Source: Rhizobiaceae bacterium (GTDB taxonomy: Bacteria; Pseudomonadota; Alphaproteobacteria; Rhizobiales; Rhizobiaceae). From it: a DNA stretch of 64,000 nt. A model generated the notes under the pieces. That model was not told the origin of the DNA. It ran no database searches and saw only the letters and a list, made by a program, of their open reading frames with translations. The stretch's first letter is position 1. The number at the start of each line of letters is the position of its first letter. Below are positions 54,115 through 62,913 of the stretch, in pieces. The position numbers and the translations under genes are program-made. The stretch is from contig JARGOX010000007.1 of assembly GCA_029233925.1 (NCBI GenBank), forward strand, positions 1-64,000. Direction: 5' to 3'.

Positions 54115-55302
54115 ATGCCATTGGAAGGCATCCGCATTGTCAGCTTCAACCACTTTCTCATGGGGCCATTCGGTATACAGTTTCTTGCTGACCTTGGTGC
54201 AGAAGTTATTGCTATTGAGCCGATACAGGGTGCCTTTCAGCGCCACTGGGGTGGGGATAATGCCAAAAAGGCTGGTGGAGAGACAACGCTTGATCTCGTC
54301 GCAAATCGCAACAAGAAAAGTATTTGCCTGGATCTGAAGAATCCTGCTGCACTGGAAATCGCAAAAAAGCTGATCGCAAGCGCAGATGTCGTTGCGGAAA
54401 ATTTCCGACCCGGCGTGATGGAAAAGCTGGGTCTCGGCCATGAGGCGCTGAAAGCCATAAATCCTGAAGTGATCTTTGCTTCGGCCAGCGGTTTTGGTGC
54501 TGACGGTCCCTATGTTGATCGCCCGGGGCAAGACATGATCGCCCAGTCGTTGTCTGGTCTGGCATGGATTACAGGCAAGACTGGCGAGGTCCCGCGTCTG
54601 GTCGGCACGTCTGCAGTGGATCATCACGGAGCGATGATCTTCGCGGCAGGAATTCTGGGAGCGCTGGTGAAAAAGACCCGCACGGGCAAAGGCGCCCGCG
54701 TCGACGTGAACCTGTTTTCGGCGGCCCTGAACCTTCAGGCGGAATCGCTTGTTTGCTATTTCAACGGCAAGAAACCGGAAGGATCCCAGCAGCCCGCCCA
54801 TATCGGCAGTTGGTACCACGAAGCGCCCTACGGCATTTATGCAACTGCGGACCGCTATATTGGTCTTTCACTCGGTTCGCTCGATGTCACACTTGAAGCG
54901 CTTGGCATCGTCCTGCCGTTTGAAACTGACCCGTCCGATGCATTTGTCCGCCGTGAGGAAATCTCCAGTATCGTTGCTGAAAAACTGCGCGAGAAGCCTT
55001 TTGCACAATGGGCCAGCGCGCTGGATGCGAGAAAGATCTGGTATACGCAGGTTAATGATTACGATGATCTTGCCGAAGACCCTCAGGTCAAGCACAACGG
55101 TGACCTGGTGCAGGTCGAGTCCTGGAATGGTGATCCCATAACATTGGTCGCTAACCCGGTTCGCTATGACGGCAAGACCGCACCGATACGCCTGGTTCCG
55201 CAAAAACTTGGCGCCCAGACTGCCGAAGTGCTGTCTGAACTGGGCGTGAGCGAGGCACAGCAACAGATGCTCGCTGAAACAGGCGCCATTGGCCTGGGCT
55301 GA
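54115..55302 (+). CDS. CaiB/BaiF-type (class III) CoA-transferase
   Basis: The protein has 395 residues. The conserved Asp is Asp140 in RPGQDMIAQSLSGLAW. GIRIVSFNHFLMGPFGIQFLADLGAEVIAIEP at the N terminus is usual for the class, given in two parts. It transfers CoA between carboxylic acids without forming free CoA. Together with the hydratase it implies an organic-acid intermediate activated to a CoA ester, as in carnitine (CaiB/CaiD) metabolism. The true substrate is unknown. AAAGGAA precedes the ATG. Confidence 0.92.
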   Translation: MPLEGIRIVSFNHFLMGPFGIQFLADLGAEVIAIEPIQGAFQRHWGGDNAKKAGGETTLDLVANRNKKSICLDLKNPAALEIAKKLIASADVVAENFRPGVMEKLGLGHEALKAINPEVIFASASGFGADGPYVDRPGQDMIAQSLSGLAWITGKTGEVPRLVGTSAVDHHGAMIFAAGILGALVKKTRTGKGARVDVNLFSAALNLQAESLVCYFNGKKPEGSQQPAHIGSWYHEAPYGIYATADRYIGLSLGSLDVTLEALGIVLPFETDPSDAFVRREEISSIVAEKLREKPFAQWASALDARKIWYTQVNDYDDLAEDPQVKHNGDLVQVESWNGDPITLVANPVRYDGKTAPIRLVPQKLGAQTAEVLSELGVSEAQQQMLAETGAIGLG

Positions 55303-55329
55303 TCATTTCTGAAATTTTTGGGGGGAAAC

Positions 55330-56838
55330 ATGTTTCTGGAAGCGAGAGGAATCAGCAAATTCTATCCGGGTGTCAAGGCGCTCAAGGGTGTTGATTTTGC
55401 CGTCGATGCCGGAGAGATCGTTGCCGTGGTTGGTGAAAACGGTGCTGGCAAATCCACTTTGATGAAAGTGCTGGCCGGGGCCATCAGACCCAATGAGGGA
55501 ACCATCAAGGTGGATGGTTCGGAGGTTTCCTTTTCAGGACCAATCGAGGCGCAATCTCACGGCATCTGCACGATCTATCAGGAGCTTTTGATCGTTCCGG
55601 AACTCTCCGTGGTCGAAAATGTCTTTCTGGGTCATCTGAAAAAGAAGAATGGCATATTGGATTGGGTGACCATGCGGCGGGAGGCTGCCGAAATACTTAC
55701 CCGATTGGGTTTGACGGCATCCGTGGATTCAAAGGCCGGCCAATTGAGCATCGCCGAACAGCAACTCATCGAGATTGCCAAATCCCTGAGCCGCAAGTCA
55801 CGTCTTCTGATCATGGATGAGCCGACGGCATCACTGTCCAAGGATGAAGTCGATAATCTTTTCAAGCTTGTACGTTCGCTGCGTGATGAGGGCATAGCGA
55901 TTGTCCTGATCACCCATCACCTGCACGAGATTTTTCAAATCTGCGACCGGTTGATTGTCTTGCGCGACGGCGACTATGTGGGAGCGTCAACAATTGATCA
56001 AATTGACGAGGCAGAGCTTGTCAACATGATGCTTGGCCATGCGGTCAACAATGATACAGCCAAGCATCGGGCGGTCGTGCAACGCGATGAAGTGGTTCTC
56101 GAAGCGCGCGGCCTGTCGAGGCGCCCTGATCTCAATGGTGTCGATCTTGCCTTGCACCGGGGCGAAGTGCTTGGAATAGCCGGATTGATGGGGGCAGGGC
56201 GCACAGAGCTGGTTCGAGCGCTGTTTGGTGCGGACCGTCTGGATGAAGGCACAGTCAAGGTTAATGGAAAGCTTGCTGTTCTTTCGTCTCCAAGGCTGGC
56301 CCTGGAACAGGGGCTGGGGCTGGCCCCCGAAGATCGCAAGTCGGAAGGGTTGATCCTTTCGATGCCCATCGGTCAGAATACGACCCTGCCGTCGCTGGCG
56401 TCTCATTGCGGATTTTTCGGGCTCGATTTGCAAAAGGAATCGCAAGCTGCCGCCGATCTGTGCAAGCGCCTTTTTGTAAAATACTCCAATCTGAACCAGC
56501 CGGTCGGCAATCTCAGTGGCGGCAATCAGCAGAAAGTCGTTCTGGCCAAGCTGCTTGGTGCCGGCACGGAAATCTATCTCCTGGACGAGCCGACGCGCGG
56601 CATTGATATCGGTGCGAAGGAAGCGATCTTTGACCTGATCTGGGATCTGACGTCCCAGGGCAATTCGGTGATCATCATCTCGTCCGTGATCGACGAACTG
56701 ATCCGTGTTTGCGACAGAATTATCTGTCTGCATCTGGGCAAGGTCACCAATACCTATGATCGCGAGGATTTTGATCTCAACAGGATCATGCTCAACGCCA
56801 TGGGCAAAAATGTCGATGTCTCGGAGGTTTCCCAATGA
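55330..56838 (+). CDS. Sugar ABC transporter ATP-binding protein (two ATPase domains)
   Basis: The protein has 502 residues. The first cassette has Walker A GENGAGKSTLMKVLAG and signature LSIAEQQLIEIAKSLS; Walker B is LLIMDEPTASLS. The second cassette has a degenerate Walker A (GLMGAGRTELVRALFG), signature LSGGNQQKVVLAKLL, and LLDEPTRGIDIGAK. This is the RbsA/MglA layout. The start at 55330 follows TTGGGGGGAAAC. The ATGA end overlaps the first permease. Confidence 0.95.
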   Translation: MFLEARGISKFYPGVKALKGVDFAVDAGEIVAVVGENGAGKSTLMKVLAGAIRPNEGTIKVDGSEVSFSGPIEAQSHGICTIYQELLIVPELSVVENVFLGHLKKKNGILDWVTMRREAAEILTRLGLTASVDSKAGQLSIAEQQLIEIAKSLSRKSRLLIMDEPTASLSKDEVDNLFKLVRSLRDEGIAIVLITHHLHEIFQICDRLIVLRDGDYVGASTIDQIDEAELVNMMLGHAVNNDTAKHRAVVQRDEVVLEARGLSRRPDLNGVDLALHRGEVLGIAGLMGAGRTELVRALFGADRLDEGTVKVNGKLAVLSSPRLALEQGLGLAPEDRKSEGLILSMPIGQNTTLPSLASHCGFFGLDLQKESQAAADLCKRLFVKYSNLNQPVGNLSGGNQQKVVLAKLLGAGTEIYLLDEPTRGIDIGAKEAIFDLIWDLTSQGNSVIIISSVIDELIRVCDRIICLHLGKVTNTYDREDFDLNRIMLNAMGKNVDVSEVSQ

Positions 56839-58697
56839 TGCTGGCTGCTAAGGCATTTTTTGGCAAAGGCAATTTTGTTATTCTCGCCGTGCTGGTGATA
56901 ACGGCAGGGCTCGTATCTGAACATTTCTGGACCGGCGAAAACATCGTCAATGTGATCCGCGCCGCCTCGCTGATCGGTATCGTCGCTATCGGCATGAATG
57001 TCGTTATCATCGGCGGCGGCATAGACCTGTCAGTGGGCTCGATTGTCGCACTGACCGGCGCAGTGGCTGCGAGCCTTTGGGTTTCCGGCGCGCCGTTTAT
57101 TCTGTTTTTGACCGTTCCGCTGCTTGTTGCTCTGAGCGTGGGGATTGCAAACGGTGTCTTGGTGAGTTTTGTCGGACTGCAACCCTTTGTGGCGACGCTG
57201 ATCCTGATGACCGTCGCCCGGGGTGCGGGGCTTGTCTACACCGGTGGGCAGCCTGTTTATGCAGATTACCCGGATTTTTTGATGTTCCTGTCACGCGGCA
57301 CGTTGTTGGGACTGCCGGTGCCGTCCGTCCTGTTTTTTCTGGCCGCGCTTGTGACCTGGTACATCATGCGGTGGCGCGTATTTGGTCGTGAAATCTATGC
57401 GGTCGGGGCAAATGAAACGGCAGCGCGCCTGTCCGGCGTCAATGTGGCGTCTGTCAAGTTCAAGACCTACCTCTATTGCGCTTTGCTGGCAGGGATATCG
57501 GGTCTCATCCTGACAAGCCGCATGGAATCCGGCGAGCCGGGACAGGCAGGCATTTTCTGGGAACTTGACGCGATCGCCGCCGTGGTGATCGGAGGCACTG
57601 CGATACGGGGTGGAGAAGGCTCCGTGTGGGGCGCATTTGTTGGTGCTCTGATTATCGGTATCGTCGCCAATCTGTTCAATCTGCTTGGCGTTGGCCCCGC
57701 ATGGCAGCAAGTCGCGAAGGGTGCAATCATCATCATTGCGGTGACTTTGCAGTTGGCGGCAAACCATGGTCTTTTTGCAAGGCTGCAGGATATTTCCCTT
57801 CTCAGACCAGGTCAAAGCCGCGAATGGCTCAAACCGCTTGCTAGTATTGCCGTTGTTCTCCTGGTGTTGAACGGAATCCTGTATCAGGCAGTCCCATCGC
57901 TCTACCAGATTGATCTGGCGAAATCGCCCTATACGCGCGCCAACAACCTGGAGTTGACCCGGGTCTATCATCGGGCGATCACGTTGTATGAGGATGTCAT
58001 TGACCGGTTTCCTGACAGCAATTACGCCGTCCTGTCGCGGATCGGCATAGCGAATTCGGCAAGGGGCAGCGGTGATCTGGACAGGGCAAAATCTGCCTAT
58101 GCCAGCCTGTTGGCCGACGTCAATGCTGGTGTGATCGACGCGGATCTGCGCTTCGACATTCTGCGCAATTATGCCACCCTTTTGCAGGAAACCGCTGATG
58201 GCGAAGCTTTCGAGCGGGTGTTTGCCGAACTCAAGAAGAACTATCCAGATTCTGATGCCACCCGTGAGGCCGAGGTCTTTCTCAATCAGATTCGTGCGGC
58301 TGCAGCGGCTGTCGATAGTGGGGTTTTGCCAGACAATGCGCCGGTTGTGATTACTTCCAACGATGTTGTCCTGCCGGAGACGGCGACACTGGGTGAAAGG
58401 ATGGATCTGGTGATCAGGGTCGAACCGCGCGGTGACCAGTTCGCTGATTTTTCACTGATGACAAATCTGGGTTTCTGGAAGGGCTTCAAGCTTGTGAAGG
58501 CGACACCAAATCCGCGATCGGTCTCGGAATTCTGGGGCCGGCGTGCATGGTCATTTGGCAAATTGACAGAACCGATGACGATTACGGCCACGCTTGAACC
58601 AATCAGGGCAGGCACCTTTGAATTCGACCTGGATGTGGAACGCAGTTTCGACGTGCTCGAATACGGCATTGTGAAAACCATTGTGGTGGGAGAGTGA
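56835..58697 (+). CDS. ABC permease fused to a long TPR-like and beta-rich tail
   Basis: The protein has 620 residues. Residues 1 to about 350 are a normal sugar ABC permease of the RbsC family, with GGGIDLSVGSIVALTGAV and the EAA-like loop GANETAARLSGVNVASVK. One extra membrane segment (about 335-350) is followed by about 270 extra residues: a TPR-like helical part (YHRAITLYEDVIDRFPDSNYAVLSRIG, DRAKSAYASLLADV), then a beta-rich part (VITSNDVVLPETATLGERMDLVIRVEP). Permeases of this family normally end near residue 330. The tail is inferred to bind a partner or substrate. It overlaps both neighbours. Confidence 0.88.
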   Translation: MMLAAKAFFGKGNFVILAVLVITAGLVSEHFWTGENIVNVIRAASLIGIVAIGMNVVIIGGGIDLSVGSIVALTGAVAASLWVSGAPFILFLTVPLLVALSVGIANGVLVSFVGLQPFVATLILMTVARGAGLVYTGGQPVYADYPDFLMFLSRGTLLGLPVPSVLFFLAALVTWYIMRWRVFGREIYAVGANETAARLSGVNVASVKFKTYLYCALLAGISGLILTSRMESGEPGQAGIFWELDAIAAVVIGGTAIRGGEGSVWGAFVGALIIGIVANLFNLLGVGPAWQQVAKGAIIIIAVTLQLAANHGLFARLQDISLLRPGQSREWLKPLASIAVVLLVLNGILYQAVPSLYQIDLAKSPYTRANNLELTRVYHRAITLYEDVIDRFPDSNYAVLSRIGIANSARGSGDLDRAKSAYASLLADVNAGVIDADLRFDILRNYATLLQETADGEAFERVFAELKKNYPDSDATREAEVFLNQIRAAAAAVDSGVLPDNAPVVITSNDVVLPETATLGERMDLVIRVEPRGDQFADFSLMTNLGFWKGFKLVKATPNPRSVSEFWGRRAWSFGKLTEPMTITATLEPIRAGTFEFDLDVERSFDVLEYGIVKTIVVGE

Positions 58698-58699
58698 CA

Positions 58700-59653
58700 A
58701 TGATGAATCTCGTTAGATCCTATCCGTATGTCTGGGTTCTGCTTGTTCTGACCCTTGTGTTCGGTCTGATGTCGCCCACTTTCTTTGAACCGGGCAATCT
58801 TGGCAATATCCTGAAACAGTCATCTCTGTTGGGGTTTGTTGCCCTGGGCATGTGCTTTGTTCTGATCGGTGGCGGGCTTGATCTTTCTGTTGGATCGGTC
58901 GTGGCGCTTTCATCAGTGTTGATCGCGGGCCTTTCGGCCACTTTGCCACCCATTGTGGGTATTCATGTCGCGCTGGGCGCAGGCATCCTGATCGGAATCA
59001 TCAATGGAGTTCTGATCACGACCTTTCGATTTCAACCGATCATTGTGACGATTTCAACGATGGCGATTGTACGTGGAATCGCCATGGCCTATTCCGACTC
59101 ACGGCCGATTTTCGGCACCTTGCCCGAAGAACTCTTTCTGTTGGCCGATGGCACTCTGCTGGGCCTGCCGGTTCCAGCCATCCTGTTCTTCCTGGCCTGC
59201 GCCATCTCGGTCTTTTTCCTGCATTACACGGCGCTTGGTCGGCAAATTTACCAGGTGGGCGGCAATGAGGAGGCGGCGCGGCTTGCCGGGATCAATGTCG
59301 CGCGGGTCAAGATCGTCACCTATGCCATCAGCGGATTTCTATCCTCCTTTGCCGGCCTCATGCTTGTTGCACGTATGCAGTCAGGGGAGGCGGTGCGAAC
59401 AGGCGTCGGCTGGGAACTGGATGCCATTGCGGCAGCGGCCATCGGCGGTGTGTCGCTCATGGGTGGGATCGGGACTGTTTCCGGAACGCTCTGTGGCGCC
59501 CTGATGATCGGGATGATGGCCAACGCCTTCAACCTGCTGGGCATCAACCCCTACTGGCAGCGCATCGTGATCGGCATTGTGCTTGCCGTTGCCGTGGCCA
59601 GCTATTCAAGCAACAGCGTGCGCCAATTGTTCAAGCGCTTTCGTTTCACCTGA
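58700..59653 (+). CDS. Sugar ABC transporter permease
   Basis: The protein has 317 residues with about nine or ten hydrophobic segments. FVLIGGGLDLSVGSVVALSSVLIAGL and QVGGNEEAARLAGINVARVKIVTYAISGF mark the RbsC family. The start at 58700 follows GGGAGAG; an overlapping GTG at 58694 adds two residues. It pairs with the fused permease to make a heterodimeric channel, with RbsA-type ATPase and the binding protein upstream. Confidence 0.93.
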   Translation: MMNLVRSYPYVWVLLVLTLVFGLMSPTFFEPGNLGNILKQSSLLGFVALGMCFVLIGGGLDLSVGSVVALSSVLIAGLSATLPPIVGIHVALGAGILIGIINGVLITTFRFQPIIVTISTMAIVRGIAMAYSDSRPIFGTLPEELFLLADGTLLGLPVPAILFFLACAISVFFLHYTALGRQIYQVGGNEEAARLAGINVARVKIVTYAISGFLSSFAGLMLVARMQSGEAVRTGVGWELDAIAAAAIGGVSLMGGIGTVSGTLCGALMIGMMANAFNLLGINPYWQRIVIGIVLAVAVASYSSNSVRQLFKRFRFT

Positions 59654-59669
59654 TCTGAGGAACCATCAC

Positions 59670-61157
59670 ATGACAAAACAGCTTTCGCTTCCCAAGACAC
59701 CACGCAGCAACGGGTTTTATATTGATGGGACCTGGAACGCCGGCATTGATCATGCGCGGCTTGAACGAATCAGTCCGGGCCATGGCGTCCCGGTCAGTTC
59801 GGTCGCCCTGTGTACGGTGGAAGATACGGACCGTGCCGTTGCAGCGGCAAGGCGTGCGTTCGAAAATGTCTGGGGCGATATGCCGGGCGCAGAGCGCGGA
59901 CGCATTCTGATCAAGGCCGCAGAGGGGATCCGTCTTCGCCTGGAGGAAATGGCCTATTGGGAGACGCTGGAGACCGGCAAGCCGATATCCCAGTCAAGAG
60001 CCGAGATCGGCGGTGCTGCAGATCACTATGAGGCCGCGGCAGGCATGGCCCGTATGGTGACCGGCGAGACGCATAATGGCTATGGGGAAGCGATGTTGGG
60101 TCTTGTCACCCGTCAGCCTATCGGTGTTGTGGCGCTGATCACGCCCTGGAACTTTCCATTTATCGTTTTGGCTGAGCGGATGCCGTTCGTTCTTGCCGCC
60201 GGTTGCACAGTGGTGCTGAAACCGTCGGAAATGACCTCAACAACAAGCCTTATCTTTGCCGATATTCTTGCCGAAGCCGGACTCCCAAGTGGCGTCTACA
60301 ATGTCGTTACGGGCATGGGGCCGGAGGTGGGCGAAGCGCTGTCCAACCACGATGACGTGGACATGATTTCCTTTACGGGTTCACTTGCGGTTGGTGAGCG
60401 CGTGTTGATGGCTTCAAAATCCAATCTCAAAAAAGTCGGCCTGGAACTGGGTGGCAAAAATCCACAGATCGTCTTTGCCGACGCCAATCTGGATGACGCT
60501 GCTGACGGCGTTGCCTTTGGTGTTTGTTTCAATGCGGGTCAATGCTGCGTCTCGGGATCGCGGCTGATTGTGGAAGCCAGTGTGGCCGAAGCGTTCTGCG
60601 CCAAGGTGATGGAAAAGCTGGCGCGTGTGCGGGTCGGTGATCCACTCGATCCCGATACACAAATGGGAGCAATCGTCTCACCGGAACACCACAACAAGAT
60701 CCTTGGATATATTGAACGGGGACAGGCGGAAGGCGCCAAACTCGAGTGCGGTGGCCACGCGGTGGATCTTGATGGCGGCAGATTTATTGCGCCAACGCTT
60801 TTTTCCGGCGTCACTCCGCAAATGGCGATTGCCAAGGATGAAATATTCGGACCGGTTCTTTCCGTCATTCCGTTTGAAACGGCCGAAGAGGCAGTGCAAA
60901 TTGCCAATGACACTGAATTTGGCCTGGCCGCATCGGTCTGGAGCAAGAACATTGATACGGCGCTCGGCGTTATCCGCAAAATACGGGCAGGGCGCTGCTG
61001 GGTGAACACCACAATCGTCGGAGGTCCGGAGCAGCCCATGGGTGGCTTCAAACGCTCCGGAAGTGGGCGTGAATGCGGCATGCTGGGCGTTGAGGAATAT
61101 ATGGAGGTCAAGTCGATCCATATAGCCCTGGGTGACCGGGATCACTGGCTGGCTTGA
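59670..61157 (+). CDS. NAD(P)-dependent aldehyde dehydrogenase
   Basis: The protein has 495 residues. Catalytic residues: Asn161 (TPWNFPF), Glu259 (LELGGKN) and Cys293 (NAGQCCVSGSRL). PIGVVALITPWNFPF and FTGSLAVGERV with the cofactor loop are intact. It would oxidise the aldehyde made by the GMC enzyme or by a retro-aldol step in the pathway; which aldehyde is unknown. The start at 59670 follows TGAGGAAC. It is the last gene of the right-hand operon. Confidence 0.95.
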   Translation: MTKQLSLPKTPRSNGFYIDGTWNAGIDHARLERISPGHGVPVSSVALCTVEDTDRAVAAARRAFENVWGDMPGAERGRILIKAAEGIRLRLEEMAYWETLETGKPISQSRAEIGGAADHYEAAAGMARMVTGETHNGYGEAMLGLVTRQPIGVVALITPWNFPFIVLAERMPFVLAAGCTVVLKPSEMTSTTSLIFADILAEAGLPSGVYNVVTGMGPEVGEALSNHDDVDMISFTGSLAVGERVLMASKSNLKKVGLELGGKNPQIVFADANLDDAADGVAFGVCFNAGQCCVSGSRLIVEASVAEAFCAKVMEKLARVRVGDPLDPDTQMGAIVSPEHHNKILGYIERGQAEGAKLECGGHAVDLDGGRFIAPTLFSGVTPQMAIAKDEIFGPVLSVIPFETAEEAVQIANDTEFGLAASVWSKNIDTALGVIRKIRAGRCWVNTTIVGGPEQPMGGFKRSGSGRECGMLGVEEYMEVKSIHIALGDRDHWLA

Positions 61158-61245
61158 TCAAGACTTTGCAATTTCGCATGCAATCAGATGGTTGGAGCGC
61201 GCGGACGAACCATGACTAAACGGTTTTCAACGCTGATGTGAAAGA

Positions 61246-61276
61246 GGCCACCCCATTCCTTGTGAACGGGATGGCC
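61246..61276. terminator. Imperfect hairpin between convergent genes
   Basis: GGCCACCCCATT (61246-61257) pairs with AACGGGATGGCC (61265-61276) with two mismatches around a seven-base loop. The aldehyde dehydrogenase and FMN reductase genes end on either side, so it may terminate both. Confidence 0.5.
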
Positions 61277-61282
61277 AGATAA

Positions 61283-61885
61283 TTATTTGGCTGCTGCGGC
61301 AGCGGCATCCGCATCACGGCCCTGTTTGGTGAGATTTGCCCACCACACCAGGCTGTCGAGCATGCCATTGGCGCCTGGCAGGATTGCATCCTCAATTTCG
61401 GACATCGGCTTGTCGGCGCCCATGGGGTGGACTTTCATGAATTCGCTGCCACCGATGTGAACGCTGGCTCGCACAGGCACCATCTGCAGTTCGATGTGGA
61501 TTGCGCGCAGATGGGTTGCAGCCACAACACCACCAGCAGACCCATAGGCCACGATGGCTGCCGGCTTCTTGACCCATTCGACATAGGCCTGATCCAGAGC
61601 GTTTTTCAGCGACGCCGGGATGGAACGGTTATACTCGGAGGTGACAAAGACATAACCGTCGAATTCGGCGAGCTTCTTCTGCCAGCGGACCGCATTCGGG
61701 TCTGACGTCGGCATCCACATGTTGGATGCAGGCTCATTGAAAAACGGCAGATCAAAGTCACGAATGTCAAGCAGTTCGACTTCCATGTCGTCGCGGGAAT
61801 TGGCAACATCGAATATCCATTGTGCCGGCTTGTCAGCAAAACGGGTATCCCGGGTCGATCCGATGATAACGGCAATACGAGGCAT
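61283..61885 (-). CDS. NAD(P)H-dependent FMN reductase family protein
   Basis: The protein has 200 residues with a flavodoxin-like fold: PRIAVIIGSTRDTRFADKPAQWI (phosphate loop), VFVTSEYNRSIPASLKNALDQA and VAYGSAGGVVAATHLRAIH. It reduces flavin or quinone with NADPH. The start at 61885 follows GGAGATC; the longer frame to 61984 reaches into HxlR. It is divergent from the HxlR regulator, which probably controls it. Confidence 0.92.
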   Translation of the reverse strand: MPRIAVIIGSTRDTRFADKPAQWIFDVANSRDDMEVELLDIRDFDLPFFNEPASNMWMPTSDPNAVRWQKKLAEFDGYVFVTSEYNRSIPASLKNALDQAYVEWVKKPAAIVAYGSAGGVVAATHLRAIHIELQMVPVRASVHIGGSEFMKVHPMGADKPMSEIEDAILPGANGMLDSLVWWANLTKQGRDADAAAAAAK

Positions 61886-61907
61886 ATTTTGATCTCCTAT
61901 GGTTTGA

Positions 61908-61926
61908 TGGTATATAAAGGGTACCA
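61908..61926. promoter_or_regulatory. Candidate HxlR operator
   Basis: TGGTA (61908-61912), nine bases and TACCA (61922-61926) form a short inverted repeat in the 84-base gap between the FMN reductase and HxlR genes. Confidence 0.4.
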
Positions 61927-61969
61927 GCTCTAAATAGGATATTCTCAGAGATAACAAGGAGGCACTTTT

Positions 61970-62341
61970 TTGAAACCTGCTCACATTGCCGAAACGGAAG
62001 ACTGCCGGCAGATTTCGCAGATGTTGTCACGGGTCGGCGACAAGTGGTCCATGCTGGTCGTGACCTATCTGGGTGAGGAAGGCATGCGATTCAGTGAGTT
62101 GCGGCGCGGAATAGGCAATATTTCGCAAAAAATGCTGACAACATCCCTGCGCAATCTGGAGCGCGACGGTTTCGTCAAACGCACGGTGCTGCCTACCAGT
62201 CCGCCGCGTGTGGATTACGAATTGACGGATTTAGGCCGGGAATTGCTGGTGCCGGTTGCCGGACTTGCTGACTGGACCCGTGAGAATGTACACCGGATTG
62301 AAACGGCCAGGAAAGAATACGACCTTTTGCATAAGCCCTGA
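61970..62341 (+). CDS. HxlR-family transcriptional regulator
   Basis: The protein has 123 residues from a TTG at 61970; AAGGAGG (61956-61962) gives a good ribosome site. The winged HTH has DCRQISQMLSRVGDKWSMLVVTYLGEEG, given in parts, and RFSELRRGIGNISQKMLTTSLRNLERDGFVKR. The Cys near residue 12 is the usual redox-sensing site in HxlR proteins. It is divergent from the FMN reductase, which fits control by quinones or aldehydes. Confidence 0.92.
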   Translation: MKPAHIAETEDCRQISQMLSRVGDKWSMLVVTYLGEEGMRFSELRRGIGNISQKMLTTSLRNLERDGFVKRTVLPTSPPRVDYELTDLGRELLVPVAGLADWTRENVHRIETARKEYDLLHKP

Positions 62342-62394
62342 TGCATTCTCGGTGCATGGCAAAAGGGGCATTGTTTACAAACAAGGAGCCATCC

Positions 62395-62880
62395 ATGGAA
62401 AACAGCAAAAAAACCGCAGGCATTGCAATTTTGGCGGAAACTGTTCCGCCACGCGCCAAACCGTCCGGCTATCCGGAGCCTTTCTACAGCCGGGTTGCAG
62501 GGCGCGAAAAACGGCAATTGGGGGATGTCTTCGGATTGCAGAATTTTGGCGTCAATCTGACGAAGCTTCAGCCAAACACGGAATCCACCATCCTGCACCG
62601 GCACAGCAAACAGGACGAATTCATCTATATTCTGGAAGGTGCACCGACGCTGGTCACCGAGAGTGAAGAGGTTTTGCTAGGCCCGGGCATGTGTGCGGGC
62701 TTTCCGGCAAAAGGCATTGCCCACCAACTCGTCAATCGGACAGATGAGGTGGTTGTCTATCTCGAGATCGGTGACCGCACGAAAGGTGACGAAGGCATTT
62801 ATCCCAATGATGATCTGAAGGCGGTTCTGGGAGATGATGGCAAGTGGATGTTCACCCACAAGGATGGACAGCCCTATTAA
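62395..62880 (+). CDS. Cupin-domain protein
   Basis: The protein has 161 residues. The cupin barrel is seen from TESTILHRHSKQDEFIYILEGAPTL, with metal-type His/His/Glu positions, through GPGMCAGFPAKGIAHQLVNRTDEVVVYLEIGD, given in parts. The start at 62395 follows CAAGGAGCC; a frame to 62341 adds 18 residues. It lies 53 bases after HxlR on the same strand. Its function is unknown. Confidence 0.88.
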   Translation: MENSKKTAGIAILAETVPPRAKPSGYPEPFYSRVAGREKRQLGDVFGLQNFGVNLTKLQPNTESTILHRHSKQDEFIYILEGAPTLVTESEEVLLGPGMCAGFPAKGIAHQLVNRTDEVVVYLEIGDRTKGDEGIYPNDDLKAVLGDDGKWMFTHKDGQPY

Positions 62881-62913
62881 ATTCTGGTGTCAGTCGGCGA
62901 TGCCGGCCTGATT

